A DNA stretch of 23,098 nucleotides, from positions 1 through 23,098 of the forward strand of contig CAYYHA010000044.1 of NCBI GenBank assembly GCA_964471535.1, given 5' to 3'. This DNA comes from CAYYHA01 sp964471535 (lineage in GTDB: Bacteria; Myxococcota; Myxococcia; SLRQ01). Made by a program: the position numbers and the translations under genes. The notes under the pieces are model-generated. The model did no database searches, had not been told where the DNA came from, and worked only from the letters and a program-made list of their open reading frames with translations. Below are positions 12,955-20,547 of the stretch, in pieces; positions within the stretch are counted from its first letter, which is position 1; each line of letters begins with the position of its first letter.

Positions 12955-15587
12955 CAGAACGCCCCCCGCATGCCGAGCACCGGGAAGAGGGGCAGGCCGT
13001 TGAAGGGCTCCTGCGCCCGGTAGCGGTAGTCGTACTGGAAGTCCTCGACGTTGGGCTGATTGTAGGCGTTCAGGAGATCCAAGAAGAAGGAGAGGGTGCC
13101 CAGGTCGAAGACGTGGGTGTACTCGATTCGCAGGTCGAGCTGGTGGAAGGTGGGCAGGCGCGCCGAGTGCACCGCGCCCCGGATGGGTCGCCAGGTGTCG
13201 GCATCGAGATCGTGGGTGGCGCCCACCACCGGGGTATAGGGGTTTCCGGTGACGAGCCGAAAGCGCGCGCCGGCCTCGAAGCCGCCACCGAGGCGGTAGC
13301 TGCCCACGACGGTGAGGATGTGGGTCTGGTCGTAGTCCGTGAGGATCCAAGGATCGCCCGGCCCCCCGTCGTTCACCTCACTTCGCATCAGCGTGTAGGC
13401 GATCCAGCCGAAGAAGTCCTCGGTGAGTGCGTGGCGCAGGAGCAGCTCGATGCCGTAGGCTCGGCCGATGCCCTCGTTGGCGAAGCGCTCGGCCACCGCG
13501 CGCCCGTCCTCGATGTGAGCCTCGTTGCTGGGCACCGCGAGATCGAAGCGCGCGTTGTAGAAGGCCTGCACGTCGAGGTCGATGAGCTCGGTGATCTGCT
13601 GCTCGATTCCAAGAATCCAGTGGTTGGCCGCCTCGGGACCGAGGCGCGGGTTGCCCGTCAGCTCGTTCACTTGAAAGATGCTGGGTGCCTGGTGGTAGTG
13701 GCCGGCGGCCGCCTTGAGGGTGGTGCCGTCGCGCACGGTCCACCTCAAGGCCAGGCGGGGGTCGAAGGTGGGATGGAGATAGGTGTTGAAGACGTAGAGT
13801 TCGCTGCGTAGTCCGGGCGTCACCGTCAGGTTCGGTCTCGGCTTGAAGGTGGTTTCCGCGTAGAAGGCCAGGCCCGATCCGCCCCCCTCGATGTCCAGGT
13901 CCTGCGGCGGCGGGGCAGGGGAGAGGGGCGTCGGAAAGGCGAGGAGGTCTCCGTCGATGGGGACCCGCGCCACCGCGAGGCCCTGCAGCCCGTAGAGGTC
14001 GAGGCCCGCGCGGAAGACGGTGTTCTCGTCGTAGCGGTACTCGAGGTCGTGCCGGAACCCCGCCTCGTAGCGATCGAAGCTGAAGTCGAAGTCGAAGCCG
14101 CCGCCCACCTCGCCGCCTGCCGCACCCTGAGTGGTGAGGCCGATGAAGCCCAAGGTCCGCGCCGTCAGCGCATCGGAGATCTTCCAGGTGTCGGTCAGTG
14201 TGAGGCGGTGGAAGCCGATCCGAAGATCGAAGCCGAAGGCCCGCTGGCGCGCGGCGCCCGTGGTGAGGATCTCGAAGGTGTCGTTGCTGCCAAAGAGAAA
14301 GAGGGAGAGGGCGTGGTCTGGCAGCCCGTCGTAGTCCACCTTCACCTGGTAGTCGCCGTACTGAGGCGCGAGGGTGACCAGGCCACTGCCCCCACTCCCG
14401 CCGCCCGAGGTGAGGCCGATGACGAGGGGGAGAAAGAGGTCGACGTAGGATCGGCGGCCCGCTGCGGCCACCGAGAGATCGTCGGTGATGGGGTAGCGGA
14501 AGAAGAGACTCGTGTCGGCGAGATCCACCTTCAGCGAGCCCCGGGCGAGCTTGCCCGAGTGGCGCCGGCTCTCCACCTCGACGATGCCGGCGGTGGCGCG
14601 GCCGTAGCGGGCGCCGAAGCCGCCGGGCTGAAAGTCGATCTCCTCGAGGAACTCCGGGTTCACCACGCTGGTGAGGCCGCCGAAGTGGTAGAGGATCGGG
14701 ATCTCCACCCCATCGAAGTACACGCCGCTGTCCTCGGGGCTCGCGCCGCGGACGAGGAGCTGGCCGCCGATGAAGGGGGCACGCTGCATGCCGGGCAGGT
14801 TCTCGAGGACGCGTAGGGGATCACCGAAGGTGCCCGGCACCTTGGTCAGCTCCTCCCGCTGCAGGACGACCCGGCTGACCTCCTTCTTCTCTCGCTCGCC
14901 CCGCACGACGATCTCGAAGGGACTCTTGCCGCTGCGAAGCAGGTAGTAGCGGACCTCGGTGCGGGTGCCCGGTGTCACCACCTCATGGGTGCGAAACGGT
15001 TCGAAACCGGGGGCGCGCACCTCGATGGGGTGGCGCCCTTCGGGAAGCCGAAGCTCGAAGCGCCCCTCCGCGTCGGTCTCGGCGACTGCCTCGCCGCTTC
15101 GCACGATGGCCCCTTCGATGGGATCGCGGCGGCCGCGGACGAGGACCTCGCCCTGCAGCGTCGCCTCCGCCGGGGCCTTGGCCTCGTCCGTTCCTGGGGG
15201 CGGCTCGGGGGGGCGAAAGGTGAAGACGTAGCGAAACTCGATCTGCACCGGGGCCGGTTTTCCATTCACCTCGGCGGGGGTGAAGCGCAGCTGCCGTGCG
15301 GCGGCGACCGCGGCGGCATCGAGCAGGGGGTGCAGCGGGCGGGTGACCGCCACGTCGGTGACGCGGCCGGTCTCGTCGAGGGTGAGGGTGAGGACCACTT
15401 CTCCCTCCACGCCCTCCGCCTTCGCCGCTTCGGGGTACTCGGCGTCGACGAAGTGGATGAGCTCGGGCGCCTTGGTGAGGACCGGGGCCGCGGACTCGGC
15501 GGCGTGCTCGGCCTCGGTGCGGGCGGGCTGCTCCTCGATCTGCAGGAGGAGGGGAAGGAGCGCGGCGGTGAGGAGGAGGGCGTGCAC
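12954..15587 (-). CDS. TonB-dependent receptor with N-terminal TonB C-terminal domain
   Basis: The 877-residue protein has a short signal segment (MHALLLTAALLPLLLQ). Residues about 44-122 are a TonB-type C-terminal domain: YPEAAKAEGVEGEVVLTLTL, then a GRV turn and AARQLRFTPAEVNGKP. A Pro-rich linker follows. Residues about 145-215 are a carboxypeptidase-regulatory-like beta-sandwich (GAIVRSGEAVAETDAEGRF). A TonB-box-like FEIVVRGER (224-232) leads into the plug (GGQLLVRGASPEDSGVYFDG, 274-293; GARYGRATAGIVEVESRR) and a beta-barrel of about 540 residues ending in Phe. The start is GTG 15587, with AGGAAG six bases upstream (15594-15599). It heads a three-gene unit with the lipoprotein and cyclase. 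It should sit in the outer membrane and import or sense a ligand, which cannot be named. No exbB/exbD/tonB set is nearby. Confidence 0.93.
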   Translation of the reverse strand: MHALLLTAALLPLLLQIEEQPARTEAEHAAESAAPVLTKAPELIHFVDAEYPEAAKAEGVEGEVVLTLTLDETGRVTDVAVTRPLHPLLDAAAVAAARQLRFTPAEVNGKPAPVQIEFRYVFTFRPPEPPPGTDEAKAPAEATLQGEVLVRGRRDPIEGAIVRSGEAVAETDAEGRFELRLPEGRHPIEVRAPGFEPFRTHEVVTPGTRTEVRYYLLRSGKSPFEIVVRGEREKKEVSRVVLQREELTKVPGTFGDPLRVLENLPGMQRAPFIGGQLLVRGASPEDSGVYFDGVEIPILYHFGGLTSVVNPEFLEEIDFQPGGFGARYGRATAGIVEVESRRHSGKLARGSLKVDLADTSLFFRYPITDDLSVAAAGRRSYVDLFLPLVIGLTSGGGSGGSGLVTLAPQYGDYQVKVDYDGLPDHALSLFLFGSNDTFEILTTGAARQRAFGFDLRIGFHRLTLTDTWKISDALTARTLGFIGLTTQGAAGGEVGGGFDFDFSFDRYEAGFRHDLEYRYDENTVFRAGLDLYGLQGLAVARVPIDGDLLAFPTPLSPAPPPQDLDIEGGGSGLAFYAETTFKPRPNLTVTPGLRSELYVFNTYLHPTFDPRLALRWTVRDGTTLKAAAGHYHQAPSIFQVNELTGNPRLGPEAANHWILGIEQQITELIDLDVQAFYNARFDLAVPSNEAHIEDGRAVAERFANEGIGRAYGIELLLRHALTEDFFGWIAYTLMRSEVNDGGPGDPWILTDYDQTHILTVVGSYRLGGGFEAGARFRLVTGNPYTPVVGATHDLDADTWRPIRGAVHSARLPTFHQLDLRIEYTHVFDLGTLSFFLDLLNAYNQPNVEDFQYDYRYRAQEPFNGLPLFPVLGMRGAF

Positions 15588-15849
15588 GAGGGGCTTCCTA
15601 CCATGGCGGGCCGGACGTGTCCGACCCCCCTGCTATAGAACCCCACCCAAGGGCGGGGCGGCGCGTTCGGGCGGCGCGTTCGGGCGGTGCGCCAGCAGAG
15701 CACGGGGGGCGCGGGCGCGGCGGCCGGGCGTCCCGCGCGCTGGGCGGGCCGTGCGTTTCGCCGGTGGCCGCGCCATGCTATGGGGACGCAGCCGAAGGAT
15801 GGCTGGCAGCAACGGCCCGGGCCCCGGCAGGGGGCCACGCAGAGGTCCC
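15588..15849. other. Divergent intergenic region (receptor unit / amidotransferase)
   Basis: These 262 bases separate two divergent starts and should hold both promoters. A perfect 5-bp inverted repeat CGGAC-GT-GTCCG (15612-15623) lies 25 bases before the receptor start and could be an operator. TGCTATAGA (15631-15639) reads as an extended -10 on the plus strand, but its product would have a leader of about 200 bases. A 13-base unit GCGCGTTCGGGCG is repeated in tandem at 15661-15686. Small open frames here are not convincing genes. Confidence 0.45.
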
Positions 15850-16596
15850 ATGGCACCGACCCTCCTCATCCTGAAGACCGGCGAGACGCTCCCCGCGCTG
15901 AAGGCGGCCCGCGGCGACTTCGAGCGCTGGTTCCAGGCGCACCTCGGCAGCCTCGGCCACCGCTTCCTCGTCGTCTCCCCCTACCGCGGCGAGCCCCTGC
16001 CCCCGGCACAGGGCCTCGGTGGGGTGGTCGTCACCGGCTCGCCCAAGAGCGTCTACGACGACGAGCCGTGGATCGCCGAGAGCGCCGGCTGGCTCTTCGG
16101 CGCCGCACAGGCAGGCGTCCCCCTCCTCGGGGTGTGCTTCGGCCACCAGCTCGTCGCCTCGGCCTTCGGGGGCGAGGTGCGGCCGAACCCCGCGGGTCGG
16201 GAGACGGGCACGGTCGAGGTTTCGCTCACCGACGCCGGCCGCGCCGATCCCCTCTTTGCCGAGCTGCCCGATACCCTGCGGGTGCAGCAGAGCCACCGCG
16301 ATGCGGTGGTCCGCCCACCCGAGGCAGCGGCCGTCCTCGCCGGCAATGCGCACACCCCAGTGCAGGCCCTCGCCCTCGGTGAGCACGTGCGCACGGTGCA
16401 GTTCCATCCCGAGTTCGATGCCGAGGTCGCTTCCGCCTACGTCGAGGGGCGCGCCGATCGCATCCGGGAGGAGGCGGCGGCGCGGGGAGAGGATCCCGAG
16501 GCGGCGCTGGCCCGCGTGCGCGCCGGGATCCGCGCCTCCGAGCACGGCCCCCGCCTGCTGCGCAACTGGCTCCTCCACTTCGCCGCGCGGGCCTGA
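15850..16596 (+). CDS. Class I glutamine amidotransferase-like protein
   Basis: The 248-residue protein starts at ATG 15850 with GAGG four bases upstream; upstream in-frame starts exist (ATG 15775) but add a low-complexity Gly/Arg leader. The fold is a class I (triad) GATase: strand LLILKTG (5-11), VVVTGSPKSVYDDEPW (59-74), nucleophile elbow LGVCFGHQL with Cys96 (93-101), and FHPEF with His186 and Glu188. The complete triad indicates a real glutaminase or related amide hydrolase. No synthase domain is fused, and the gene is next to neither a purine nor an amino-acid operon, so the acceptor partner is unknown; stand-alone GMP-synthase-like GATases that act on gamma-glutamyl compounds are one option. 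A GC hairpin (16604-16630) without a T-run follows the stop. Confidence 0.87.
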   Translation: MAPTLLILKTGETLPALKAARGDFERWFQAHLGSLGHRFLVVSPYRGEPLPPAQGLGGVVVTGSPKSVYDDEPWIAESAGWLFGAAQAGVPLLGVCFGHQLVASAFGGEVRPNPAGRETGTVEVSLTDAGRADPLFAELPDTLRVQQSHRDAVVRPPEAAAVLAGNAHTPVQALALGEHVRTVQFHPEFDAEVASAYVEGRADRIREEAAARGEDPEAALARVRAGIRASEHGPRLLRNWLLHFAARA

Positions 16597-16603
16597 GCGC
16601 TTT

Positions 16604-16630
16604 CGCGGCGCGCCGCCTCGTGGCGCCGCG
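16604..16630 (+). terminator. GC hairpin after the amidotransferase, weak terminator candidate
   Basis: CGCGGCGC (16604-16611) pairs perfectly with GCGCCGCG (16623-16630) around an 11-base loop, eight bases after the stop codon. No T-tract follows, so if it terminates it is not a classic intrinsic site. Confidence 0.35.
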
Positions 16631-16711
16631 GCCGTCAGCTTGGTTTCCGGCGCGCGCCCGGCGGGTGCGGCTCGGCCCACCAGTTCCCATCCGTTCGTCT
16701 CGCCGCGTTTT

Positions 16712-16740
16712 TTGGGGCGCCCTCCACCCTCTGCTACACT
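16712..16740 (+). promoter_or_regulatory. Promoter candidate of the PilT-like ATPase gene
   Basis: TTGGGG (16712-16717) and TACACT (16735-16740) are separated by 17 bases, and TG precedes the -10 as in extended -10 sites. Transcription would start near 16747, which is downstream of ATG 16744 and about 33 bases before GTG 16780. This supports GTG 16780 as the true start. Confidence 0.5.
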
Positions 16741-16766
16741 CGCATGCCGTCCCTGGCGGGGGGCTC

Positions 16767-16772
16767 GGGAGG
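16767..16772 (+). promoter_or_regulatory. Ribosome binding site deciding the PilT-like start
   Basis: GGGAGG lies seven bases before GTG 16780, the ideal distance. The alternative ATG 16744 has no such site. Confidence 0.7.
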
Positions 16773-16779
16773 ACAACGG

Positions 16780-17847
16780 GTGAACGAGGACCAGTTCAAG
16801 GGCATCCTCGAGACAGCGGTCAAGAACCAGGCCTCCGACGTCCACTTCGAGGTGGGCTATCCGCCGATCTTCCGCATCCAGGGAGAGCTGGTGGGGGTCA
16901 AGGGCCCACCCCTGACGCCGGCGGACACCGAGAGCGCCGCACTCCTCATCATGAGCGAGGAGCCGGATCTCTTCGCCGGCGACTTCGACGAGGTCGATCG
17001 CTCCTACTCCATCCCCGGCCTCTCCCGCTTCCGCGCCAACATCTTCAAGCAGCGCGGCGCCCTCGGCATCGTGATGCGGGTGATCCCCTTCGAGATCCGC
17101 GGCTTCGAGGCGCTCAACCTCCCGCGGGTGCTCGGCGACATCGCGCTCTCGCCCCGGGGCCTCATCCTGGTGACCGGTGCCACGGGCATGGGCAAGAGCA
17201 CCACCATCGCGGCGATGATCCAGCACCTCAACATGTCGCGCCGCGCCCACGTGGTGACCATCGAAGATCCCATCGAGTTCATCTTCCCGCCGGCCAAGAG
17301 CCTCATCATCCAACGCGAGGTGGGCTCGGACACGCGAAGCTTCCAGAGCGCCCTGCGCAGCGTCCTCCGCCAGGACCCCAACTGCATCATGGTGGGGGAG
17401 CTGCGGGACCGAGAGAGCATGGACATCTGCCTGAAGGCGGCCGAGACGGGGCACACGGTGATCACCAGCGTGCACACCGTCGACGCGCGGCGGACCATCG
17501 GGCGCCTGGTGGGGCTCTTTCCCGCCGAGGAGCAGGCCAGCGTGCGGCTACGCCTCGCCGAGAGCCTCGTGGCCTCCATCTCCCTGCGCCTCGTGAAGGC
17601 GAAGGGCGGCGGCATGTTGCCCGCGGTCGAGATCATGCGCATGACGCGCACCCTCCAGGAGACGATCAAGGATCCCGACAAGCTCGACGAGATGGAGCAC
17701 CACATCTCCCAAGCCCGGGAGCTGGGCTGCCAGACCTTCGACCAGCATCTGTTGGAGCTGGTCCGGTCCGACCGCATCAGCGAGGCCACCGCGCTGCTCC
17801 ACGCCTCGAACCCGGGCGATCTCAAGCGGGCGCTGGCCTTCGGCTAG
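16780..17847 (+). CDS. PilT/PilU-family type IV pilus retraction ATPase-like protein
   Basis: The 355-residue protein (from GTG 16780) has the PilT layout. An N-terminal PAS-like domain includes ASDVHFEVGYPPIFRIQGEL. The RecA-like domain has Walker A GATGMGKST (133-141), Asp-box VVTIEDPIEF (158-167), Walker B IMVGELRD (203-210) and His-box ETGHTVITSVHT (222-233). A helical C-terminus includes CQTFDQHLLEL. Length is typical. In PilT the Walker A is usually GPTGSGKST and the His-box ends in TLHT, so this is a diverged paralogue, perhaps nearer PilU. Such hexameric ATPases sit at the cytoplasmic base of type IV pili and drive retraction. No pilB, pilC or pilin gene is adjacent. A specialised retraction or accessory motor is likely; its partner pilus is not in view. 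Confidence 0.9.
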   Translation: MNEDQFKGILETAVKNQASDVHFEVGYPPIFRIQGELVGVKGPPLTPADTESAALLIMSEEPDLFAGDFDEVDRSYSIPGLSRFRANIFKQRGALGIVMRVIPFEIRGFEALNLPRVLGDIALSPRGLILVTGATGMGKSTTIAAMIQHLNMSRRAHVVTIEDPIEFIFPPAKSLIIQREVGSDTRSFQSALRSVLRQDPNCIMVGELRDRESMDICLKAAETGHTVITSVHTVDARRTIGRLVGLFPAEEQASVRLRLAESLVASISLRLVKAKGGGMLPAVEIMRMTRTLQETIKDPDKLDEMEHHISQARELGCQTFDQHLLELVRSDRISEATALLHASNPGDLKRALAFG

Positions 17848-17869
17848 CAACTCGCGCACCCGGCTCGAA

Positions 17870-17907
17870 CCAGAGCCCGGCGCACCCGCGCCATGCGTCC
17901 GCTCTGG
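17870..17907. repeat. Inverted repeat between convergent genes
   Basis: CCAGAGC (17870-17876) is the exact complement of GCTCTGG (17901-17907), with 24 bases between. It fills the 63-base gap between the PilT-like stop and the stop of the minus-strand lipoprotein gene. There is no T-run on either side, so a bidirectional terminator is possible but weak. Confidence 0.4.
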
Positions 17908-17910
17908 CGG

Positions 17911-18783
17911 CTAGGGCGCCGCACCGGGCGCTTCGGTGCGACGGGGCGAGGCGTTCTTCCCGCCGCCCGGGACGGCGGCGTCCGCCGGTGACGGCCCGCC
18001 GCGCGCTGGCTTGGCCTCCACCGTCCGAAGCACCGCCTCGGCCAGGGCGAAGACCGGGTAGGCGCAGGCATCGGCGATGGCGGCGTCCACGCTCACCTGC
18101 ACCTCCACCGGATAGAAGAAGGTCGTCCCGCCCTCCTTCACGGGCACCGAGAACTTGTAGGCCGCCCGTGTCCCCAGGCGTCTCGCATAGACCGGAACCC
18201 CATGGTCGCCGAAGCGCAGGAGAATCGGGTGCTCGGGCTGCTCCGAGCGAGCGGGCCTCAAGGGGCCGGGGAGGGCCAGGCTTCGCATCTGCACGAAGGC
18301 GATGCGAGCGCGCCCCGACGCCCCGTCGGCCATGAGGGGGCGCTCGAACTTGAGGGCGAAGTTCTTCTCGTCGCCCTGGCTCGCCATCTCCCAGCCGGTG
18401 GGGCGCTGGACGGTGAACAACAGCGGCGTCTTAGCCCCGACGCGCACGCCCGGCTCCCCGACGGGAGGGCAGCGCTCGAGCGCCCGTCGCATCGCTTCCA
18501 CGGCCTCTTTTGCCGCCGTCTCGTCGGGCGCTGCCGCCGCGTCGGCCGATGGGGGTTTCGCAGGCTCTGTCGCCTTCGGGCGGGCCGGTGCCGCGCTTGT
18601 CCCCGCCACCGGCTCCGTCCCCGCCTCGGATCCAGGGCAGGCGGTGGTGAGGAAGGCGAGGAGTGCCAGGGCTCCCGCAGCTCCGAGCGAGCACGTGCGG
18701 CCCGGCCGGGGAGGCCCCCGCCTCGGGAAGTGGCGCGGCGACTCCGCCGGTCGCCACGTCGCCGTGCGGCCGCTTCCGTTCAC
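17911..18783 (-). CDS. Predicted lipoprotein, last gene of the RND unit
   Basis: The 290-residue protein starts at GTG 18783, overlapping the previous stop by four bases (GTGA) and preceded by GAGGTG five bases upstream (18789-18794). An Arg-rich N-region of 33 residues leads into LGAAGALALLAFLTTAC, so lipidation at Cys49 is plausible, although TTAC is a poor lipobox. A disordered Ala/Pro/Thr/Glu linker of about 45 residues follows. The folded part begins near CPPVGEPGVRVG and includes LLFTVQRPTGWEM, NFALKFERPLM, then ARIAFVQMRSLALPG, a pattern of a beta-rich domain that could bind a hydrophobic ligand. The C-terminus is again low in complexity. No family is recognised. Coupling to the DsbA-like genes suggests a periplasmic or outer-membrane component of the same pathway. 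Confidence 0.75.
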   Translation of the reverse strand: MNGSGRTATWRPAESPRHFPRRGPPRPGRTCSLGAAGALALLAFLTTACPGSEAGTEPVAGTSAAPARPKATEPAKPPSADAAAAPDETAAKEAVEAMRRALERCPPVGEPGVRVGAKTPLLFTVQRPTGWEMASQGDEKNFALKFERPLMADGASGRARIAFVQMRSLALPGPLRPARSEQPEHPILLRFGDHGVPVYARRLGTRAAYKFSVPVKEGGTTFFYPVEVQVSVDAAIADACAYPVFALAEAVLRTVEAKPARGGPSPADAAVPGGGKNASPRRTEAPGAAP

Positions 18784-19436
18784 GGGTTCACCTCGTCGGC
18801 CTCCACCTTCGGGAAGGCATCCTGGATCTCGGCGGTGGCCCGCCAGCCGGAGAGCGCCGCCTCGACGAAGTGCATCCGGTCCTGGCCCCAGAAGGGCCGC
18901 CCGTCCACGAAGAAGAAGGGCGCGCCGCACACACCTCTTTCCACCGCCCGGCGCCCCTGCTCGAAGAGGCTCGCCTTGACCTCGGGCTGGCTCGTCTCGC
19001 CGAGCAGCGCCTCCGGAAGACCCGCCTCGCCGAGGACCTCGCGCAGCACCGCTTCGTCGGAAAGATCGCGGTCCGCCGCCCAATAGGCGGTGAACAGCCC
19101 ACGAACGAGCGCCGCGCGCTTCGCCTCGGGTGCCAAGAGCGTCAGCCGCAGCGCCCGGACCGTGTTCATGGGGAAGTGGCTCGGCCAGCGGAAGGGGATC
19201 TCGTAGCGCCGCGCCCATCGTTCGAGATCCTGGAGGAGGTAGCGCTGCTTCGCCGGGGCGAAGGTCTGAAGGGGCACGATGGGGGTGCCGATCTCCTTGA
19301 AGAGGGCGCCGAGGAGGAAGGGCTCGAATTGGAGGTCGGCGCCGGCGCGCGCGCAGAGCGCTTCGATGCGCTGCGCTGCGAGATAGGCAAAGGGGCTCGA
19401 GTAGTCGAACCAGAACTCCACGCTGCGGCCGCTCAT
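18780..19436 (-). CDS. HCCA isomerase / kappa-GST-like (DsbA-family) protein, Ser type
   Basis: The 218-residue protein starts at ATG 19436, overlapping the previous stop by four bases (ATGA). It shows the thioredoxin-like fold with helical insertion of 2-hydroxychromene-2-carboxylate isomerases: FWFDYSSPFAYLA (8-20), where Ser14 is at the catalytic position before cis-like Pro15; PFLLGALFKEIG; a middle helical part with FRWPSHFPMNTVRALR; and GVCGAPFFFVDGRPFWGQDR near the end. These enzymes use glutathione to isomerise ring-opened aromatics. Whether that is its substrate here cannot be told. It is a tandem paralogue of the next gene upstream (19433-20071). Confidence 0.9.
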   Translation of the reverse strand: MSGRSVEFWFDYSSPFAYLAAQRIEALCARAGADLQFEPFLLGALFKEIGTPIVPLQTFAPAKQRYLLQDLERWARRYEIPFRWPSHFPMNTVRALRLTLLAPEAKRAALVRGLFTAYWAADRDLSDEAVLREVLGEAGLPEALLGETSQPEVKASLFEQGRRAVERGVCGAPFFFVDGRPFWGQDRMHFVEAALSGWRATAEIQDAFPKVEADEVNP

Positions 19437-20071
19437 GGCGCTGCTCCTTCCCGCTCCGGGGCGGTCGGGGTCCCAAAGCCCAGCCGGCCTCCGCCGAGCG
19501 CCGCCGCCTCCACGAAGTCGAGGCGGTCCTGGCCCCAGAAGAGCGCGCCGTCGACCACGAAGGCCGGAGCGCCGAAGATGCCCCGCGCCACGGCGGTGTC
19601 GGTCTCCCGGCGAAGGGCCTCCTTGATCTCCGGTGACCCGGCGCGTTCGACCAGGGCCGGGCCGTCGAGGCCGGCGTCGGCGAGGATCCGCGCGACCACC
19701 TCCGGGTCCGAGACGTCCTGCCCGATGACCCAATAGGCACGGAAGAGCGCCTGTGTCGCGGCGACCCGGGCCTCGCCCGCCGCCAGGATCGCCCGCAGTG
19801 CGAGCACCGTGCGCCGGGGATGGGCGGCCGGCATGCGCAGGCTCACGCCAAACCAATCCGCCCAGCGGTGCAGGTCGAGCAGGTTCATCCGCGCCTTCGC
19901 CGGCGACATCTTTGGCTGATCGGGCACGCCCAGGCTGCGGAAGACGCCGCCGAGGAGGAAGGGACGCCACTCGACCGAGCGGCCCGTCCGCCGCTCGAGG
20001 CGCGCGATCTGCGTGGAGGCCAGGTAGGCGTAGGGACAGACGATGTCGTACCAGTACTCGATCTTCGCCAT
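19433..20071 (-). CDS. HCCA isomerase / kappa-GST-like (DsbA-family) protein, Cys variant
   Basis: The 212-residue protein starts at ATG 20071, with AAGGA six bases upstream (20078-20082) and a TGATG overlap with the preceding stop; a GTG 15 bases earlier is possible. Fold and motifs match its paralogue downstream: PFLLGGVFRSLG, RMPAAHPRRTVLALR, and GIFGAPAFVVDGALFWGQDR. The key difference is at the active site: DIVCPYAYLA (9-18) has Cys12 where the paralogue has Ser14. A second Cys, as in FrnE-type CPWC, is absent. It could therefore be a monothiol glutathione-dependent enzyme or thiol transferase and not a classic isomerase. Its paralogue lies directly downstream, coupled by ATGA. Confidence 0.9.
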   Translation of the reverse strand: MAKIEYWYDIVCPYAYLASTQIARLERRTGRSVEWRPFLLGGVFRSLGVPDQPKMSPAKARMNLLDLHRWADWFGVSLRMPAAHPRRTVLALRAILAAGEARVAATQALFRAYWVIGQDVSDPEVVARILADAGLDGPALVERAGSPEIKEALRRETDTAVARGIFGAPAFVVDGALFWGQDRLDFVEAAALGGGRLGFGTPTAPEREGAAP

Positions 20072-20532
20072 CACTCTTCCTTCCACGTTTTAGGCGGTGG
20101 GGGAATGGGGGCCGGCGGCAGCTTTCGGCCGAGGCGTGCGAGGTGCACGAGCGGTCCGAGCTCCCCCTCCACGTAGGCAGGTTCGCCTCGGGAGAAGCGC
20201 AGCCGCGCCGCCTCGGTGGGCGGGTGGGCCTGGGAGACGATGACCTTCCGGTCGTTCAGGAAGCCGAAGAAGAAGGTCAGCGCGGCCCCCACGAGGAGCG
20301 CGATGGGCACCTGCAGCGCGAGGCGCGCGAGGAGGCGCTCGAAGGAGAAACGACCCGCGATCCACAGCCCGACGATCCAGAAAAGTGGCGTCAGCCATCC
20401 GACGCGCAAGAGACCGTCCACGAGCCCCTCCGGGTCGGCGCTCGCCCGCAGGGAGAGGTAGAGTCCGGGGAGGAAGGCGGCGCCGAAGAGCAGTGCGGCC
20501 ACGAAGGAGATCGTCGAGCCCACCCGTTCCAT
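20071..20532 (-). CDS. Small membrane protein, three predicted helices
   Basis: The 153-residue protein starts at ATG 20532, 15 bases after the SirB1-like stop. Three hydrophobic segments are visible: ISFVAALLFGAAFLPGLYL (8-26), LTPLFWIVGLWIAG (47-60) and PIALLVGAALTFFFGF (76-91). The C-terminal 60 residues are soluble, with the motif NDRKVIVSQAHPPTEAARL and a Pro-rich end. I recognise no family. The alternative reading frames here are shadows. It is translationally linked on both sides (TGATG with the next gene), so it belongs to the RND unit, perhaps as a membrane adaptor. Confidence 0.78.
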   Translation of the reverse strand: MERVGSTISFVAALLFGAAFLPGLYLSLRASADPEGLVDGLLRVGWLTPLFWIVGLWIAGRFSFERLLARLALQVPIALLVGAALTFFFGFLNDRKVIVSQAHPPTEAARLRFSRGEPAYVEGELGPLVHLARLGRKLPPAPIPPPPKTWKEE

Positions 20533-20547
20533 GGCCGAGCGCCCGCG

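Noticed and set aside
16744..16746. ATG 16744 as start of the PilT-like protein
   Set aside because: It directly follows the -10 element TACACT and has no ribosome site; GTG 16780 has GGGAGG seven bases upstream.
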